From contig JANYLK010000031.1 of assembly GCA_025357875.1 (NCBI GenBank), forward strand, positions 40,393-104,392: DNA of 64,000 bases, given 5' to 3'. Source of the stretch: Granulicella sp. (GTDB taxonomy: Bacteria > Acidobacteriota > Terriglobia > Terriglobales > Acidobacteriaceae). The first letter of the stretch is position 1, and each line of letters opens with the position of its first letter. Both the position numbers and the translations under genes were made by a program. This document shows, piece by piece, positions 9,572 to 18,742 of the stretch. Below the pieces are notes generated by a model. It saw only the letters and a list, made by a program, of their open reading frames with translations. It was not told the origin of the DNA and did no database searches.

Positions 9572-10812
9572 ACCTCTGCCAGCAACTCCGCACGTGGATC
9601 TTCGGGGTTCAGCTTCGCCAGCTCGCGGAGTATCTCCTTAGACCGCTCATCCTGAACCTTGGGCACCACAATTTTCACTTCGACGATCTCGTCTCCACGC
9701 AGACCCTCCCGCAAGGCGCTGGGTACGCCCTTCTCGCGCAGCCGAAGCTTCTGGCCGGTCTGAGTTCCTGGAGGAATTTTCAATTGCGTCCGACCGCCGC
9801 CGTCATGCGTGTCGATGGTCGGCACTTCAATCTTCGCGCCCAGCGCGGCTTCGGTCATCGTAACTGGAACGGTTACATGAATATCGTCGCCTACGCGCGC
9901 AAACACTGGGTGCGTCCCCACCTTAACAATCAGGAAAAGGTCGCCCGCCGACCCGCCGTCCGTGCCTGCATTTCCCTTCCCTGCAAGCCGAATCCTCTGG
10001 CCATCGCGCGTGCCCGCCTTGATGCGAAACTCCAGCGGCTCCCGCCTGGTTACCACGCCTTCGCCGTCGCAGATCGCGCATCCGCTCTGCACCTTGCCGG
10101 TGCCATTGCAGCGTGGACACTGGATATTAAACTTCATTCGGCCGCCCATTTGGGTTACCTGGCCAGTGCCAGTGCATTCAGGACACTCGGAGCTACCGCC
10201 GGTGGTCGACTTGCCTTTGCATGTTGGACACGTCTCCTGCCGCTGAATGTCCAGCCGCGCCACACCACCGCGCACCGCCGACCAGAAGTCCACGCTCACC
10301 TGATATTCGAGATCAGTGCCGGGCCGCGACCCACGAGCCTTCTGCCCGCCTGAAAACATCCCGCCAAAGATGTCTTTGAAACTTCCTCCGAAGCCGCTGC
10401 TCGCCGGTTCCTGCGCTCCGCCACGACCACGGCCTCCACCTTGGAAGCCCGAGAAGTCGAAGCCGCCAAAGTCGAATGGAACTTCCTGCCCGCCTCGCGC
10501 GCCCGGCCTCGCGCCCCCGCCTGCGAATCCCCCTCCGCCGTATCCTCCACGCGCGGCAGCTTCGGCTGCAGCCGGATCGATGTTGTCAGAATAGAAACCG
10601 AGCTGGTCGTAAATCTTGCGCTTCTTCTCGTCGCTTAGAACATCGTTGGCTTCAGAGATTTCCTTAAACTTCTCTTCCGACTTCTTGTCGTTCGGGTTCA
10701 CATCGGGGTGATATTTGCGCGCAAGTTTGCGGAAAGCCTTACGAATTTCGTCCGAGGTCGCCGCCTTCTTCACGCCAAGCGTACTGTAGTAGTCCTTTGT
10801 CTGTGTCGCCAT
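9568..10812 (-). CDS. dnaJ: Chaperone protein DnaJ
   Basis: A 414-residue type I Hsp40, the co-chaperone that stimulates DnaK ATPase and delivers unfolded clients. The J domain (1-72) has HPD at 35-37. A Gly/Phe-rich linker spans about 85-165. The zinc domain has four Cys pairs at 195/198, 210/213, 232/235 and 245/248, with CxxCxGxG spacing intact in three repeats and degenerate in the first (CPTCKGKS). The C-terminal peptide-binding region follows. It lies downstream of dnaK and two small genes on the same strand, but after a strong terminator, so it probably has its own promoter in the short gap at 10813-10854. Confidence 0.95.
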   Translation of the reverse strand: MATQTKDYYSTLGVKKAATSDEIRKAFRKLARKYHPDVNPNDKKSEEKFKEISEANDVLSDEKKRKIYDQLGFYSDNIDPAAAEAAARGGYGGGGFAGGGARPGARGGQEVPFDFGGFDFSGFQGGGRGRGGAQEPASSGFGGSFKDIFGGMFSGGQKARGSRPGTDLEYQVSVDFWSAVRGGVARLDIQRQETCPTCKGKSTTGGSSECPECTGTGQVTQMGGRMKFNIQCPRCNGTGKVQSGCAICDGEGVVTRREPLEFRIKAGTRDGQRIRLAGKGNAGTDGGSAGDLFLIVKVGTHPVFARVGDDIHVTVPVTMTEAALGAKIEVPTIDTHDGGGRTQLKIPPGTQTGQKLRLREKGVPSALREGLRGDEIVEVKIVVPKVQDERSKEILRELAKLNPEDPRAELLAEV

Positions 10813-10854
10813 TTACGTTCTTGCGCCTCTAAATACCACTCACCTGCACACTCT

Positions 10855-10884
10855 AAAAAAGGCGCGGCCTAAGCCGCGCCTTTT
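10855..10884 (-). terminator. Strong intrinsic terminator
   Basis: A perfect 8-bp GC stem (GGCGCGGC at 10861-10868 with GCCGCGCC at 10873-10880) and a four-base loop, flanked by six A (10855-10860) and four T (10881-10884). On the minus strand the hairpin is followed by a run of six T, so it ends transcripts coming from the small genes upstream. It also has a T run on the plus strand and could work both ways. Confidence 0.85.
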
Positions 10885-10925
10885 CCATAAACCGATCATT
10901 CCAGCATTCTTTATACGCACAGCAG

Positions 10926-11096
10926 TCAGTTCCAAACCTGCCGCGCATCAATGGCCTCGATGGAAATCGTTTGATCCGGCTCCATCTGCCGCATCCGGTT
11001 CATAAACTGCTCGGCCTCCTCGCGCGTATCAAACATCATCCGGTTATACAACTGTCCGGCGCGAACCTGGTCACACCGCCACATCGTCTCTGTCAT
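10926..11096 (-). CDS. 56-residue micro-protein, paralogue of 11360-11533
   Basis: A short frame starting at ATG 11094-11096 behind a good ribosome site (GGAGG nine bases upstream) and ending with TGA. The product begins MTETMWRCDQ, has a Met-rich centre with an EEAEQFMNRM helix, and ends IDARQVWN. It shares with the neighbouring 57-residue product the pattern W-x-C-(D/E)-Q, a Gly, a helix with EEA/QQA and a following Arg, an acidic-Ile-Glu strand and the exact terminal VWN. I do not recognise the family. Position between dnaK and dnaJ and the shared pattern suggest a stress-linked function, which is inference. A terminator follows 40 bases downstream. Confidence 0.7.
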   Translation of the reverse strand: MTETMWRCDQVRAGQLYNRMMFDTREEAEQFMNRMRQMEPDQTISIEAIDARQVWN

Positions 11097-11359
11097 AAGC
11101 TTCGCCTCCAGAAATCCGATTGAGTTCCAGGTTCTGTTATCCAGCTCTTTTGTCCAGCTATCTGCTCAGCATTTCCGCTTCAGATGCGTCGTGACTTCAA
11201 AGAGTTTTCAGGCAAACAGGGCAGGCATCTCCACAAAGTAACTTCTCGTTTTTGTTTGATCCAATGTCTCACGTCCAGTTCGCACTTCACAGCTTAACCA
11301 GTCCAATACCTGTGGGGAACCAGCCTGAATTCCCCCAACGCGAATTTCCTTGCCGACAG

Positions 11360-11533
11360 CTAATTCCATACATGCTGTATCGGCATCGGCTCGATCTTGA
11401 ATACGAGGTCGGGAGACATTCCGGCAAGTTTACGCACATACTCGCGCGCCTGCTGTTCACTCATGAATACGTTCTGCTCTTTCACCTTGCCGCCTAGCCA
11501 CTGCTCGCACATCCAAACCGTCTGTTGCGTCAT
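11360..11533 (-). CDS. 57-residue micro-protein, paralogue of 10926-11096
   Basis: The product begins MTQQTVWMCEQW and ends PMPIQHVWN. The ATG at 11531-11533 has GGAGGTGG immediately upstream, which decides this start over the longer frame reaching 11605. The protein has one WxC motif, a helix (MSEQQAREYVRKLAGM) and a short beta-like end ending in the same VWN as its neighbour. It lies about 150 bases after the dnaK stop. The 263 bases between it and the second micro-protein hold no other gene I can support. The family is unknown to me. Confidence 0.7.
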   Translation of the reverse strand: MTQQTVWMCEQWLGGKVKEQNVFMSEQQAREYVRKLAGMSPDLVFKIEPMPIQHVWN

Positions 11534-11590
11534 GCCACCACCTCCTGAGTCCTTAGACCTGAACCTCAAACCTTGGACTCTATACAAGAA

Positions 11591-11616
11591 GAGCGCTCCG
11601 ACCACCGCGAGCGCCC
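11591..11616 (-). terminator. Possible weak terminator after dnaK
   Basis: GCGCTC (11593-11598) can pair with GAGCGC (11609-11614) around a ten-base loop. On the minus strand the stem is followed by the T-rich TCTTCTTGT. The stem is only six pairs, so this may attenuate rather than stop dnaK transcripts before the micro-protein genes. Confidence 0.35.
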
Positions 11617-11683
11617 TTCCCCATCGCCTTACTTATTGGATGCGGGACCGGCCTGCTGCGACTGCAACCGATCCCGCTATCCT

Positions 11684-13600
11684 TTACTTCTCTACGTCCA
11701 CGTACTCCGCGTCAATCACACCTTCGTCCTTCTTTGCCTCTTCATGCGTCTCTGCAGTACCCTCAGCCGGCGCGCCTTCTGCCGGAGGAGCAGCTGCAGC
11801 CGCCTTGTACATCGCTTCGGCCAGCTTGTGGCTGGCAGCAGTTAGATGGTCCTTCGAGCTAATCAGCTCAGTCGCACTCGGATCGCCCGAAAGCGTTGTC
11901 TTAGCCTCGGCCAGCGCAGTCTCAACTTCAGTCTTGTCCGCCTCAGCCACCTTGTCGCCCGAGTCCTTCAGCATCTTCTCGACGTTGTAAACCAGCGAGT
12001 CGAGCCCGTTCTTCGCCTCCACCTTATCGCGCTGCTCCTTGTCCTCGGCCGCGTGAGATTCGGCGTCCTTCGCCATCCGCTCAACCTCTTCCTTGCTTAG
12101 ACCTGAAGAACTGGTAATGGTGATCTTCGCGTCCTTGCCGGTGGCGTTATCCTTCGCCGTCACGTTCAGGATGCCGTTGGCGTCGATGTCGAACGTCACC
12201 GCAATCTGCGGAACGCCACGCGGAGCAGTCGGAATCCCGCCCAGCTTGAACTTACCCAGCGTGCGATTCTGCGCTGCCATCGGGCGCTCGCCCTGCATCA
12301 CGTGTACCTCAACCTCGGTCTGGTTATCCGCCGCCGTCGAGAACGTCTCCGTCTTCTTCGTTGGAATGGTCGTGTTGCGCGCGATCATGCTTGTCGCCAC
12401 GCCGCCCATCGTCTCGATAGAGAGCGTCAGCGGAGTCACGTCAAGCAGCAGCAGGTCCTTTACATCGCCCGCTAGAACGCCCGCCTGAACCGCCGCGCCA
12501 ATCGCGACAACTTCATCCGGATTGACGCCCTTGTGAGGCTCCTTGCCGAACAGCTTCTTCACTAATTCCTGAATCGCCGGCATCCTCGTCTGTCCGCCAA
12601 CCAGCACTACCTCGTCTATCTTCGACGCATCGATACCGGCATCCTTCAACGCCTGCTTCGACGGCCCAACCGACTTCTGCAGCAGATCGTCGACCAGGGA
12701 TTCAAGCTTCGCGCGGGTCAGGTTGCGCACTAGATGCTTTGGGCCACTCGCATCGGCAGTGATGAAGGGGAGGTTAATCTCCGACTCCTGTGCCGTCGAA
12801 AGCTCGATCTTCGCCTTCTCAGCCGCATCCTTCAGACGCTGTAGCGCCATCTCATTGCCCTTGGCATGCAGATCGAGGCCGGTATCTGATTTGAACTCGC
12901 CAATCAGCCAATCCACGATGCGCTGGTCGAGATTGTCGCCGCCAAGGTGTGTGTCACCATTAGTCGATTTGACCTCGATGACGCCTTCGCCAACTTCAAG
13001 GATGGAGATATCGAACGTTCCGCCGCCGAAGTCATACACAGCAATGGTTTCGTCCTTCTTCTTGTCCAGCCCATACGCGAGCGCTGCCGCCGTCGGCTCG
13101 TTCACAATACGCTTGACGTCGAGGCCCGCAATCTTGCCAGCGTCCTTGGTCGCCTGCCGCTGCGCGTCGTTGAAGTACGCAGGCACGGTGATGACCGCTT
13201 CAGTCACAGACTGGCCGAGATAGTCCTCCGCCGCCTTCTTCAGCTTCTGCAGGATCATCGCCGAAATCTCCGGCGCCGTGTACTCCTTGCCCTGAGCCAT
13301 CACGCCGACGTTATCGCCCTTCGAGACGACCTTGTAAGGCACCATCTTCAATTCATCGCCAACCTCGTTCATCCGGCGTCCCATGAACCGCTTGATCGAA
13401 TAAACCGTGTTCTCGGGGTTGGTAATCGCCTGCCGCTTGGCTACAGTGCCGACCAGCCGTTCGCCGCTCTTGGTAAACGCGACAATTGACGGCGTGGTGC
13501 GTCCACCCTCCTCATTCGCAATGACTTTCGGCTCGCCGCCTTCCATCACCGCGACGCAGCTGTTGGTCGTACCCAGATCAATTCCAATAATCTTTCCCAT
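11684..13600 (-). CDS. dnaK: Chaperone protein DnaK (Hsp70)
   Basis: A 638-residue Hsp70. The nucleotide-binding domain shows [13 protein letters not shown] at the N-terminus, [31 protein letters not shown] and [13 protein letters not shown]. The substrate-binding domain includes [15 protein letters not shown] and FELSGIP-like [11 protein letters not shown]. The C-terminus ends in an acidic tail (DAEYVDVEK). The start is ATG 13598-13600, with GAGGAG nine bases upstream; an in-frame start 15 bases further out lacks this spacing. It works with DnaJ (9568-10812) and probably a GrpE encoded elsewhere, since none is visible here. HspR control is likely (see 13706-13726). Confidence 0.97.
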   Translation of the reverse strand: MGKIIGIDLGTTNSCVAVMEGGEPKVIANEEGGRTTPSIVAFTKSGERLVGTVAKRQAITNPENTVYSIKRFMGRRMNEVGDELKMVPYKVVSKGDNVGVMAQGKEYTAPEISAMILQKLKKAAEDYLGQSVTEAVITVPAYFNDAQRQATKDAGKIAGLDVKRIVNEPTAAALAYGLDKKKDETIAVYDFGGGTFDISILEVGEGVIEVKSTNGDTHLGGDNLDQRIVDWLIGEFKSDTGLDLHAKGNEMALQRLKDAAEKAKIELSTAQESEINLPFITADASGPKHLVRNLTRAKLESLVDDLLQKSVGPSKQALKDAGIDASKIDEVVLVGGQTRMPAIQELVKKLFGKEPHKGVNPDEVVAIGAAVQAGVLAGDVKDLLLLDVTPLTLSIETMGGVATSMIARNTTIPTKKTETFSTAADNQTEVEVHVMQGERPMAAQNRTLGKFKLGGIPTAPRGVPQIAVTFDIDANGILNVTAKDNATGKDAKITITSSSGLSKEEVERMAKDAESHAAEDKEQRDKVEAKNGLDSLVYNVEKMLKDSGDKVAEADKTEVETALAEAKTTLSGDPSATELISSKDHLTAASHKLAEAMYKAAAAAPPAEGAPAEGTAETHEEAKKDEGVIDAEYVDVEK

Positions 13601-13705
13601 ATCCCTGCTCCTCAACCCAGAATTTGTTCTAAACCCCTGAAAACCGCGCTTTAAACTGTCGGCGTACGCCTGTGTTTTACAATTCCCAACTTATCCAGTC
13701 TCACA

Positions 13706-13726
13706 TATGAGTCACTTACTGTCAAC
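13706..13726 (-). promoter_or_regulatory. HAIR-like HspR operator candidate upstream of dnaK
   Basis: Read on the minus strand, GTTGACA, seven bases, then ACTCATA. The known HAIR consensus is CTTGAGT-N7-ACTCAAG. The candidate keeps the TTGA and ACTCA cores at exactly the right spacing, 105 bases upstream of the dnaK start. TTGACA could also serve as a -35 box, which would let HspR block RNA polymerase directly; I found no convincing -10 at 16-18 bases. The match is partial. Confidence 0.45.
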
Positions 13727-13878
13727 CTATCTGATGCAATTGATATAGCTAAGGATGCTATTGATTGGATTTGCTGGGTCGCGATAATTTTCACGAAATG
13801 GCAATTAGGGCTTCACTGAACTGGCTGCCTGGATAGGCAATATTCCACGGCCATCCTCTCGGCATCCGCTGCTCGAAA

Positions 13879-15153
13879 TCAAGCCCCGACGGCGACTTCA
13901 TCCGCAATGCGTGGCTTTTGCATTAAGAAATATGCCAGCAGCAGCGCTCCCCCCACCCCGCCTACGACCGCTTCGACGCCGACCAGGCCACGCGCTCCCC
14001 ATTTATCGCCACCCCATCCATCCAGCAACAGCATGTACTGTACCGGCACATTACCCAACGAGTTGATGATGCTGTACCGCCCGCTCCCGCTCTTGCCCGA
14101 GTGCCCGAGAAACTCCAGCACTACCGCGGTAAACATCGCGTAGCAAGTCCCTATGGTGAACAAATACAGTGTTACACCCAAATAGTAGGTTGAGGATCGC
14201 ATCGGTCCCAGCCAGAGAACAAACAACGCGGCGCAATTGACCAGCGACACAATCATGTACATGGTGCTGCTGCGCAATTTCGTGGGTAGCAGGGCTGCCG
14301 CAGCAGAGCCGCCTGCCATTAGCAAGCCACCCAGCAAACCGTTCATCCATGCCACGCTGTCGCCGCTCACGCCGTATTGGCGTGCGACACCACTCAGCAA
14401 TCCAATCGCCGCGCCGCTCGCCATTGGAAACACCATGCAAGCCGTGTACGGCACTGCTTCCCAGCGAAAGAAGGTCGTCTTACACTCGCTCCAGATTCGT
14501 CGCATGGTTCCTGCAAAGGTTCCAACGGAGATCGTCTCCTGGGGTGGAGCGGCGAGAGCGAACAATGCCGGAATCCCAATCAGCGCCGCCGCCGTCAGCC
14601 CCAGTACATCGTGATTAGCTCTAGAACTGAGCCACACCAAAACCCAGGCTGCCAGCGCGCCAAACCCAAGTGATCCGGCCTGATAAAAGCTGCTCGCTAT
14701 GCGACGCGGCTTTTCCGCTCGCATCGCACCCATCATCCCACCGCAGCTCGACACCACCAGTTGGCTGCAGATCGCGCTCAGCAACATCAAAATCAGCGTG
14801 CCTTGAGAGGACAGCGCTTTTTGATGAAACGCCGCAGCCATCAGCACCGCGGCCACCAGTCCGCCAACCAACAACCACGTTCGCCGCCGGACGAAGAAAT
14901 CCGTAATGGGGCTCCAAAGGAAGTAGAGAAAAGTCGGCAAACTTAACAAGGCAATCAAGTGCGATTGTCGTCCGCTGCCAATCCCCTGAACGCTCAGAAG
15001 GTATGCCAGCACACCGCCCTGGATGACTCCGTTGGCTACCACCGCCGACGGCGCAATCAGCAACCCGAAGATCCATGGCCGCTCGTTCCCTGCCCTGCCT
15101 CCTGAAGACGGCTCGAGCAGAACCTCCGCGCCCACTGCCTCGATCTCATTCAT
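13879..15153 (-). CDS. MFS permease (AmpG/PAT-like)
   Basis: A 424-residue polytopic membrane protein with about twelve hydrophobic segments. The arrangement WSPITDFFVRRRTWLLVGG after the second segment is the loop 2-3 signature of the major facilitator superfamily. Overall layout resembles the AmpG/acetyl-CoA transporter branch, which imports muropeptides, but this is a resemblance only. The substrate cannot be told. It is divergent from the DHA2-type transporter at 15351, with about 200 bases between the starts. Confidence 0.75.
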   Translation of the reverse strand: MNEIEAVGAEVLLEPSSGGRAGNERPWIFGLLIAPSAVVANGVIQGGVLAYLLSVQGIGSGRQSHLIALLSLPTFLYFLWSPITDFFVRRRTWLLVGGLVAAVLMAAAFHQKALSSQGTLILMLLSAICSQLVVSSCGGMMGAMRAEKPRRIASSFYQAGSLGFGALAAWVLVWLSSRANHDVLGLTAAALIGIPALFALAAPPQETISVGTFAGTMRRIWSECKTTFFRWEAVPYTACMVFPMASGAAIGLLSGVARQYGVSGDSVAWMNGLLGGLLMAGGSAAAALLPTKLRSSTMYMIVSLVNCAALFVLWLGPMRSSTYYLGVTLYLFTIGTCYAMFTAVVLEFLGHSGKSGSGRYSIINSLGNVPVQYMLLLDGWGGDKWGARGLVGVEAVVGGVGGALLLAYFLMQKPRIADEVAVGA

Positions 15154-15350
15154 CCCCAGAATCTACCACGCCATTCCGCAAATCCGCATCCACGCTCCCC
15201 ACCTATTGCGTTGATTTCGATGGAGATTGACGCGCCGCCTCCGCATTCACGCCGCCCACGCGCGTGCCATAATGCATCTTCGACCCTCTTTCGAGCCTCT
15301 ATATCCTTACAGTCTCGAATCCCCTCCCAAAAAGGAGCCTTCTCAGCCGC

Positions 15351-16937
15351 ATGGCATCGACCGCCATTGCCCCACCCGATCAGTCGGCCGAATCTGCGGC
15401 CGGCGTCAACCCATGGCTTATCGCCATGGCGGTCATGCTCGCAACCTTCATGGAGGTGCTCGACACCGCGATCGCGTCAGTCGCGCTCCCGTACATCGCA
15501 GGATCACTCTCGGCCACGACCGACGAAGCCACCTGGGTGCTGACCAGCTATCTGGTCGCGAACGCCATCATCCTGCCCGCCAGCAACTGGTTCTCACTCA
15601 GATTCGGACGCAAGCGCTTCCTCATGACTTGCGTGGCGATCTTCACCGTCTCCAGCTTCGCCTGCGGAGCCGCTCCCTCGCTCATCTTCCTGCTGATCGC
15701 CCGCGTGGTTCAAGGCGCTGGCGGCGGAGCACTTCAGCCGATATCGCAGGCCATCCTGCTGGAATCCTTCCCGCCCGCCAAACGCGGAGCTGCCATGGCT
15801 GTCTTCGCCTTCGGAGTCGTGGTCGCACCAGTCCTTGGCCCCACGCTCGGCGGTTGGCTCACCGACACTTATTCCTGGCGCTACGCCTTCTACATCAACA
15901 TCCCCATCGGCCTGCTCGCGCTGTTCATGATCAACCGCTTCGTCCACGATCCCGACTACATCAAGAACGCCAAGGTTGCTCCCTTCGACAACATAGGCTT
16001 CGGCGCACTGGTGCTGTGGACGGGCTTACTACAGGTGGTGCTCGACAAAGGCCAGGAGGACGACTGGTTCGGCGCTGTGTGGATTCGCATTGCAGTCTTC
16101 TTCCTGGTCGCCAGCTTCGTCTATTTCTGCTGGCACTCGTGGACCAGGAGGGACACGCTGGTCGACCTGAAGGTCTTTAAAGACCGCAACTTCCGCATCG
16201 GCTGCATCTTGATTTTTCTCTTCGGAATAGGCATCTACTCGACCATCACGGTGCTTCCGCTCTTCTACCAGGAACTGCTCGGCTATACGGCTTTCACAGC
16301 GGGCCTGGTGGTCGCACCGCGGGGCATCGGTGCCATCTGCGGCATGCCTATCATCGGATACCTCTCCGGTAAGGTGGACGCCCGCTACCTGCTGACCTTC
16401 GGATTCTTTACATTCGGCCTCACTACGCTCTACTTCGGCAACGTCACCTTTGACCTATCCCCGACTACGCTGTTGATTCCCATTCTGATCACCGGCTTCG
16501 GACTCTCGTTTGTTTTCGTTCCCATCTCGACGGCGGCCTATGGCACGTTGCGCAACACCCAGATCGGCAACGCGTCCGGGGTCTTCAACCTAATGCGCAA
16601 CGTAGGCGGATCGATCGGTATTTCCATTGCCCAAACCCTGCTCACGCGCCGCACAAGGGTCCACCAGAATGAGATCATCAATTCCGTTCCGCAGACCGGG
16701 CAGCAATTTCAGAACTCGCTCAGCCAGGCACAGCATGCGCTGAGCAACACGGTTGGACCTGCCAACACCCTCCACCCAGCTCAGGCAGTTCTTTATCAGC
16801 AACTCAGTCGCCAAGCCGCGATCTGGTCGTTCGTCGATGTCTTCCGATGGCTGTCGCTACTGTGCTTCATCTGCGTCGGCGTCGTTTGGACCTTCCGCAA
16901 GGTCAAGCCCGGCAAACCAGCGGCCGGCGCACACTAG
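15351..16937 (+). CDS. DHA2-family MFS multidrug efflux transporter (EmrB/QacA-like)
   Basis: A 528-residue inner-membrane proton antiporter with about fourteen hydrophobic segments. Signature features include LDTAIASVALPYIAGSL in the first segment, RFGRKRFL in loop 2-3, RVVQGAGGGALQP in segment 4 and APVLGPTLGGWL (motif C) in segment 5. AAGGAG lies upstream of the ATG with rather long spacing. EmrB-type pumps usually pair with an EmrA adaptor and an outer-membrane channel; neither is next to it here. A Gln-rich periplasmic loop (about 445-480) precedes the last segment. Confidence 0.9.
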   Translation: MASTAIAPPDQSAESAAGVNPWLIAMAVMLATFMEVLDTAIASVALPYIAGSLSATTDEATWVLTSYLVANAIILPASNWFSLRFGRKRFLMTCVAIFTVSSFACGAAPSLIFLLIARVVQGAGGGALQPISQAILLESFPPAKRGAAMAVFAFGVVVAPVLGPTLGGWLTDTYSWRYAFYINIPIGLLALFMINRFVHDPDYIKNAKVAPFDNIGFGALVLWTGLLQVVLDKGQEDDWFGAVWIRIAVFFLVASFVYFCWHSWTRRDTLVDLKVFKDRNFRIGCILIFLFGIGIYSTITVLPLFYQELLGYTAFTAGLVVAPRGIGAICGMPIIGYLSGKVDARYLLTFGFFTFGLTTLYFGNVTFDLSPTTLLIPILITGFGLSFVFVPISTAAYGTLRNTQIGNASGVFNLMRNVGGSIGISIAQTLLTRRTRVHQNEIINSVPQTGQQFQNSLSQAQHALSNTVGPANTLHPAQAVLYQQLSRQAAIWSFVDVFRWLSLLCFICVGVVWTFRKVKPGKPAAGAH

Positions 16938-17039
16938 AATCTGTCAGATTCACGGAACTGGCCACGCTTTCTCGCCACGCTCAAGTGCCATTTCACCAGC
17001 GCGGCCCGGCACGACACTCCACACAAGAAAAGTTTTGCC

Positions 17040-17340
17040 ATGTCCAATCTCTTCGTGCACCTCGAGCTCAATACTCCTGACCTCGCCGGAGCCAAAGAGT
17101 TCTAAGCTGCCATGTTCGGCTGAACCTAGACCGACAAGGATATGGGCGATATTTGAATTTACTGCACCTTCCGGCTTGACACTGGTCCCGGCGGTGGCAT
17201 GTATTCCATGCCAGGATCGCCCACTTTCTGACTGCCTTACATCGGCGTCGAAGGATTAAAGACCGCGACCGAGAAGGCCGGTGTCCTCGTCGACCCCACC
17301 GGCACCACCATCCCATCTTTAAGGCCACACCGCCTAATCA
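17040..17340 (+). pseudogene. VOC/glyoxalase-family pseudogene with five in-frame stops
   Basis: From ATG 17040 the frame reads MSNLFVHLELNTPDLAGAKEF, the typical start of a VOC (glyoxalase/bleomycin-resistance) protein. It then meets TAA 17103, TGA 17121, TAG 17127, TGA 17154 and TGA 17229 without ever losing frame. Between stops the family pattern remains readable: AAMFG, PGGGMYSMPGSP, LPYIGVEGLKTATEKAG. The stops fall where aromatic residues are usual (Tyr, Trp). The C-terminal strand is not recognisable after about 17325. Mixed stop types rule out simple recoding. Confidence 0.75.
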
Positions 17341-17412
17341 CCAGCGCGGGTTTTGATCGAATCGCAGAGTCTGCGATATAGTGGCGTCTAGCCGAGAATC
17401 GGTCAAACCCCA

Positions 17413-18324
17413 ATGAGCGAAATGTGGCAAATCAAATGCATAAAGGACAGCGTAAAGGCGGTCCTCCCTTTTCAGCACCAGATGAGGCGTCTCAAAGACG
17501 AGATGCTTGGGTACACTCGGGAGCCAGACAAGGATCGCAGCACAATCCGCGATGGTATGGTACTCATCGAATGGATTGGAAGTGTTGCGGATGCAATCGT
17601 GCTCGAGATTGGAAGCGGCTGGCAGCCAATGATCCCAATCCTGTTCTCGCTTGCGGGCGCCAAAGTCTTTTTGACCGACATGTACCCGCTCATGCGCCCT
17701 GAGACATTTCGGGCGGCGCTGGATGCCATTCGCGAAAATCGGGACGAAATCATCGCGCGGATTCACCTTAGTCCGGACGCGCTCGACCACGCTGTGCGAC
17801 CATGCCGCGATGAAGAGATGGAGCGGCGACTCGCAGAGTTGCGCCTTGTATATCTCGCACCATGCGACTGCCGCAGCCTCGCGATTGAGCCCGGAGCGAT
17901 CGATGTCGTAATGTCACGCGCAGTTCTTGAGCACATCCACCCAAATGTTATCGAAGGCATCTTCCGTGAAGCATACCGCCTGCTTCGCCCGGGCGGGATC
18001 ACGCTGCACCTTGTCGATCATTCCGACCACTGGTCGCATCGGGACAAGCGCATCAATGCGGTCAACTTCCTGCGCTATCCAGATTGGTTGTTCAGGCTCA
18101 CATGCATCAATCCGCAGGACTATCAGAACCGTCTCCGCCATAGTCAGTACCGAACATTGTTGGAATCGACCGGCTTTATCATCAAGTCTGAGGAGCGCTC
18201 AGTAGACCCGCAATGCTTATCATCGCTTTCCAATATGCCGATCACCCCGAAATTCCGCTATTTCGAGGCCGAAGATCTCGCAACCGTTAATAGCATTCTG
18301 CTCGCTAAGGCAGGTCGAGGCTAA
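17413..18324 (+). CDS. Class I SAM-dependent methyltransferase
   Basis: A 303-residue protein with the SAM-binding motif VLEIGSGWQPMIPIL near residues 64-78 and an acidic residue after the next strand (LTDMYPLM). The block VVMSRAVLEHIHPN at about 165-178 and the REAYRLLRPGGI strand are typical of Methyltransf_11 proteins. An N-terminal helix-rich extension of about 60 residues and a C-terminal third with a LRYPDWLFRL motif suggest a specific, unidentified acceptor. It stands alone between two decayed genes. The substrate is unknown. Confidence 0.75.
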   Translation: MSEMWQIKCIKDSVKAVLPFQHQMRRLKDEMLGYTREPDKDRSTIRDGMVLIEWIGSVADAIVLEIGSGWQPMIPILFSLAGAKVFLTDMYPLMRPETFRAALDAIRENRDEIIARIHLSPDALDHAVRPCRDEEMERRLAELRLVYLAPCDCRSLAIEPGAIDVVMSRAVLEHIHPNVIEGIFREAYRLLRPGGITLHLVDHSDHWSHRDKRINAVNFLRYPDWLFRLTCINPQDYQNRLRHSQYRTLLESTGFIIKSEERSVDPQCLSSLSNMPITPKFRYFEAEDLATVNSILLAKAGRG

Positions 18325-18367
18325 ACGCAAGCTCGACCGGCTTCGAGTCAGTCGAGCAGGATCGGAG

Positions 18368-18665
18368 TTACTCCTTCTGACTCGCCACAAAATCCTGCAT
18401 CACGGCTTTACGTATAAGATCCGGCGGAAATAGTCTCTGCGCCAGTAGGAAGTCATGAGACTTTTCTGATTGAACTTCGTACCCAGCGCAGCCTCAGTGT
18501 CCTTGCGTAGTTGGAGTAGCTTTATGTAACCGTAAAAGTAGCTATTTACATGGCCGGAAGATCGAAAGGTAAACCGCTCTACCTTCTCAGCAGCAAACGC
18601 GTGACTCAACACCACATCGTTCTCCAGCACCTTATACGTATCCGCCGGAATTACCTTGCCCGACT
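18368..18665 (-). pseudogene. Remnant of a DUF885-type protein (C-terminal end)
   Basis: On the minus strand the sequence VIPADTYKVLENDVVLSHAFAAEKVERFTFRSS..NSYFYGYIKLLQLR..TEAALGTKFNQKS resembles the C-terminal region of DUF885 proteins. At about 18450 the frame shifts, and HDFLLAQRLFPPDLIRKAVMQDFV then continues the family pattern to a TAA at 18368-18370. No N-terminal two-thirds is present upstream, where the pseudopilin gene lies. It is a truncated and frameshifted relic. Confidence 0.6.
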
Positions 18666-18742
18666 ATGTTCAGGGTCAAGACGCGCGCGCGCATCGTAGC
18701 GAGCCTTGCTAAATGCAGGCGGGCCAACGCAACTTTGCAATT

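Noticed and set aside
17040..17340. Stop-codon recoding in the VOC frame
   Set aside because: All three stop codons occur in the frame while every neighbouring gene uses them normally, so decay is the simpler explanation.
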